A program made the position numbers and the translations under genes. The notes below the pieces were generated by a model, which worked only from the letters and a program-made list of their open reading frames with translations, did no database searches and was not told the origin of the DNA. From the NCBI GenBank assembly GCA_903883985.1, contig CAISDD010000413.1, positions 1 to 6,952 on the forward strand: 6,952 nucleotides of DNA. The letters are read 5' to 3'. Below are positions 6,777-6,952 of the stretch, piece by piece. The first letter of the stretch is position 1, and every line of letters begins with the position of its first letter. This DNA comes from an uncultured Pseudomonadota bacterium. GTDB taxonomy: Bacteria; Pseudomonadota; Gammaproteobacteria; Burkholderiales; Thiobacillaceae.

Positions 6777-6885
6777 GATGTTTGATTTCAAGTGGTTGAC
6801 AGTACCGGTGCAAAACCTGATGCAGCCTTGTAATTGAACATGTACCTGGGGGTTTCCCCTTCTATCTCTTTAAGGACTGCAACAA
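6776..6885 (+). promoter_or_regulatory. Long 5' leader of the cold-shock gene
   Basis: If transcription starts near 6776, the leader is about 110 nt, within the range of the long regulatory leaders of cspA-type genes. It contains a short GC hairpin GGGG (6849-6852)/CCCC (6856-6859) with a TTT loop, a pyrimidine-rich tract (6856-6871) and a good Shine-Dalgarno site TAAGGA (6871-6876), 9 nt before the ATG. The segment GTACCGGT (6802-6809) can pair with ACTGGTAC (6892-6899) inside the first codons, including one G-U pair, which offers a possible temperature-dependent fold. TGACAGTACCGG (6797-6808) loosely resembles the E. coli cold box TGACGTACAGA. Regulation by this leader is inference. Confidence 0.5.
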
Positions 6886-6952
6886 ATGTCGACTGGTACC
6901 GTGAAATGGTTCAACGAAACCAAGGGTTTTGGCTTTATCACTCCTGATGGCG
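6886..6952 (+). CDS. CspA-family cold-shock protein (5' part only, cut by window edge)
   Basis: The first 22 codons read MSTGTVKWFNETKGFGFITP followed by DG. This is the unmistakable start of a CspA-type cold-shock domain, with the first strand GTVKWFN and the RNP1 motif KGFGFI that binds single-stranded RNA and DNA. Family members are about 65-70 residues long, act as RNA chaperones and transcription antiterminators, and may be cold-induced or constitutive; which paralogue this is cannot be decided from 22 residues. The ATG is preceded by TAAGGA at 9-nt spacing. The reading frame is open to the end of the window. Confidence 0.96.
   Translation, partial: MSTGTVKWFNETKGFGFITPDG

Noticed and set aside
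6796..6824. Second csp promoter based on a perfect TTGACA at 6796-6801
   Set aside because: No acceptable -10 box at 16-18 bp spacing (GATGCA at 17). The TACAAT box at 6764 with the -35 at 6741 is better.

Overview
The window is GC-rich DNA (roughly two thirds G+C by eye) from a proteobacterium, most likely beta- or gammaproteobacterial. The evidence is the nudJ-mnmA gene pair, which is also adjacent in E. coli, MnmA and NudJ sequences of that type, a CspA-family cold-shock gene, and GC-rich hairpin repeats of a kind common in these classes. The sequence does not allow a genus call.

All recognisable genes are on the + strand. Positions 1-242 contain no gene. They hold a repeat made of two perfect GC hairpins inside an imperfect outer pairing (9-85), then a leader with a second, irregular hairpin (160-188). 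Two large envelope genes follow. The first (243-2219) encodes a lipoprotein with a helical, TPR-like N-terminal half and a C-terminal CsgG-family domain. The second (2223-5099) encodes an exported 958-residue mosaic: a GNA1162/DUF799-like alpha/beta domain, a beta-sandwich, a fibronectin type III-like domain, a right-handed beta-helix, a helical region, and a C-terminal alpha/beta domain like those of LPP20/FlgT-type proteins. Next come nudJ (5099-5584, Nudix hydrolase) and mnmA (5581-6666, tRNA 2-thiouridylase). After a short promoter region, a cold-shock gene begins at 6886 and runs off the right edge.

The first four genes are packed tightly: a 3-nt gap, a 1-nt TAATG overlap and a 4-nt TTGA overlap. 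They are probably one transcript with translational coupling. The csp gene has its own sigma-70-type promoter and a leader of about 110 nt, as expected for cold-shock genes.

The part most worth attention is the two-gene envelope module. It pairs CsgG-like and GNA1162-like domains, which in other proteobacteria occur as separate small lipoproteins in CsgG-DUF4810-GNA1162 operons. Here they sit in large multidomain proteins with a carbohydrate- or protein-binding type of architecture (Fn3 plus beta-helix), and no curli genes are in view. Its function cannot be read from the sequence.
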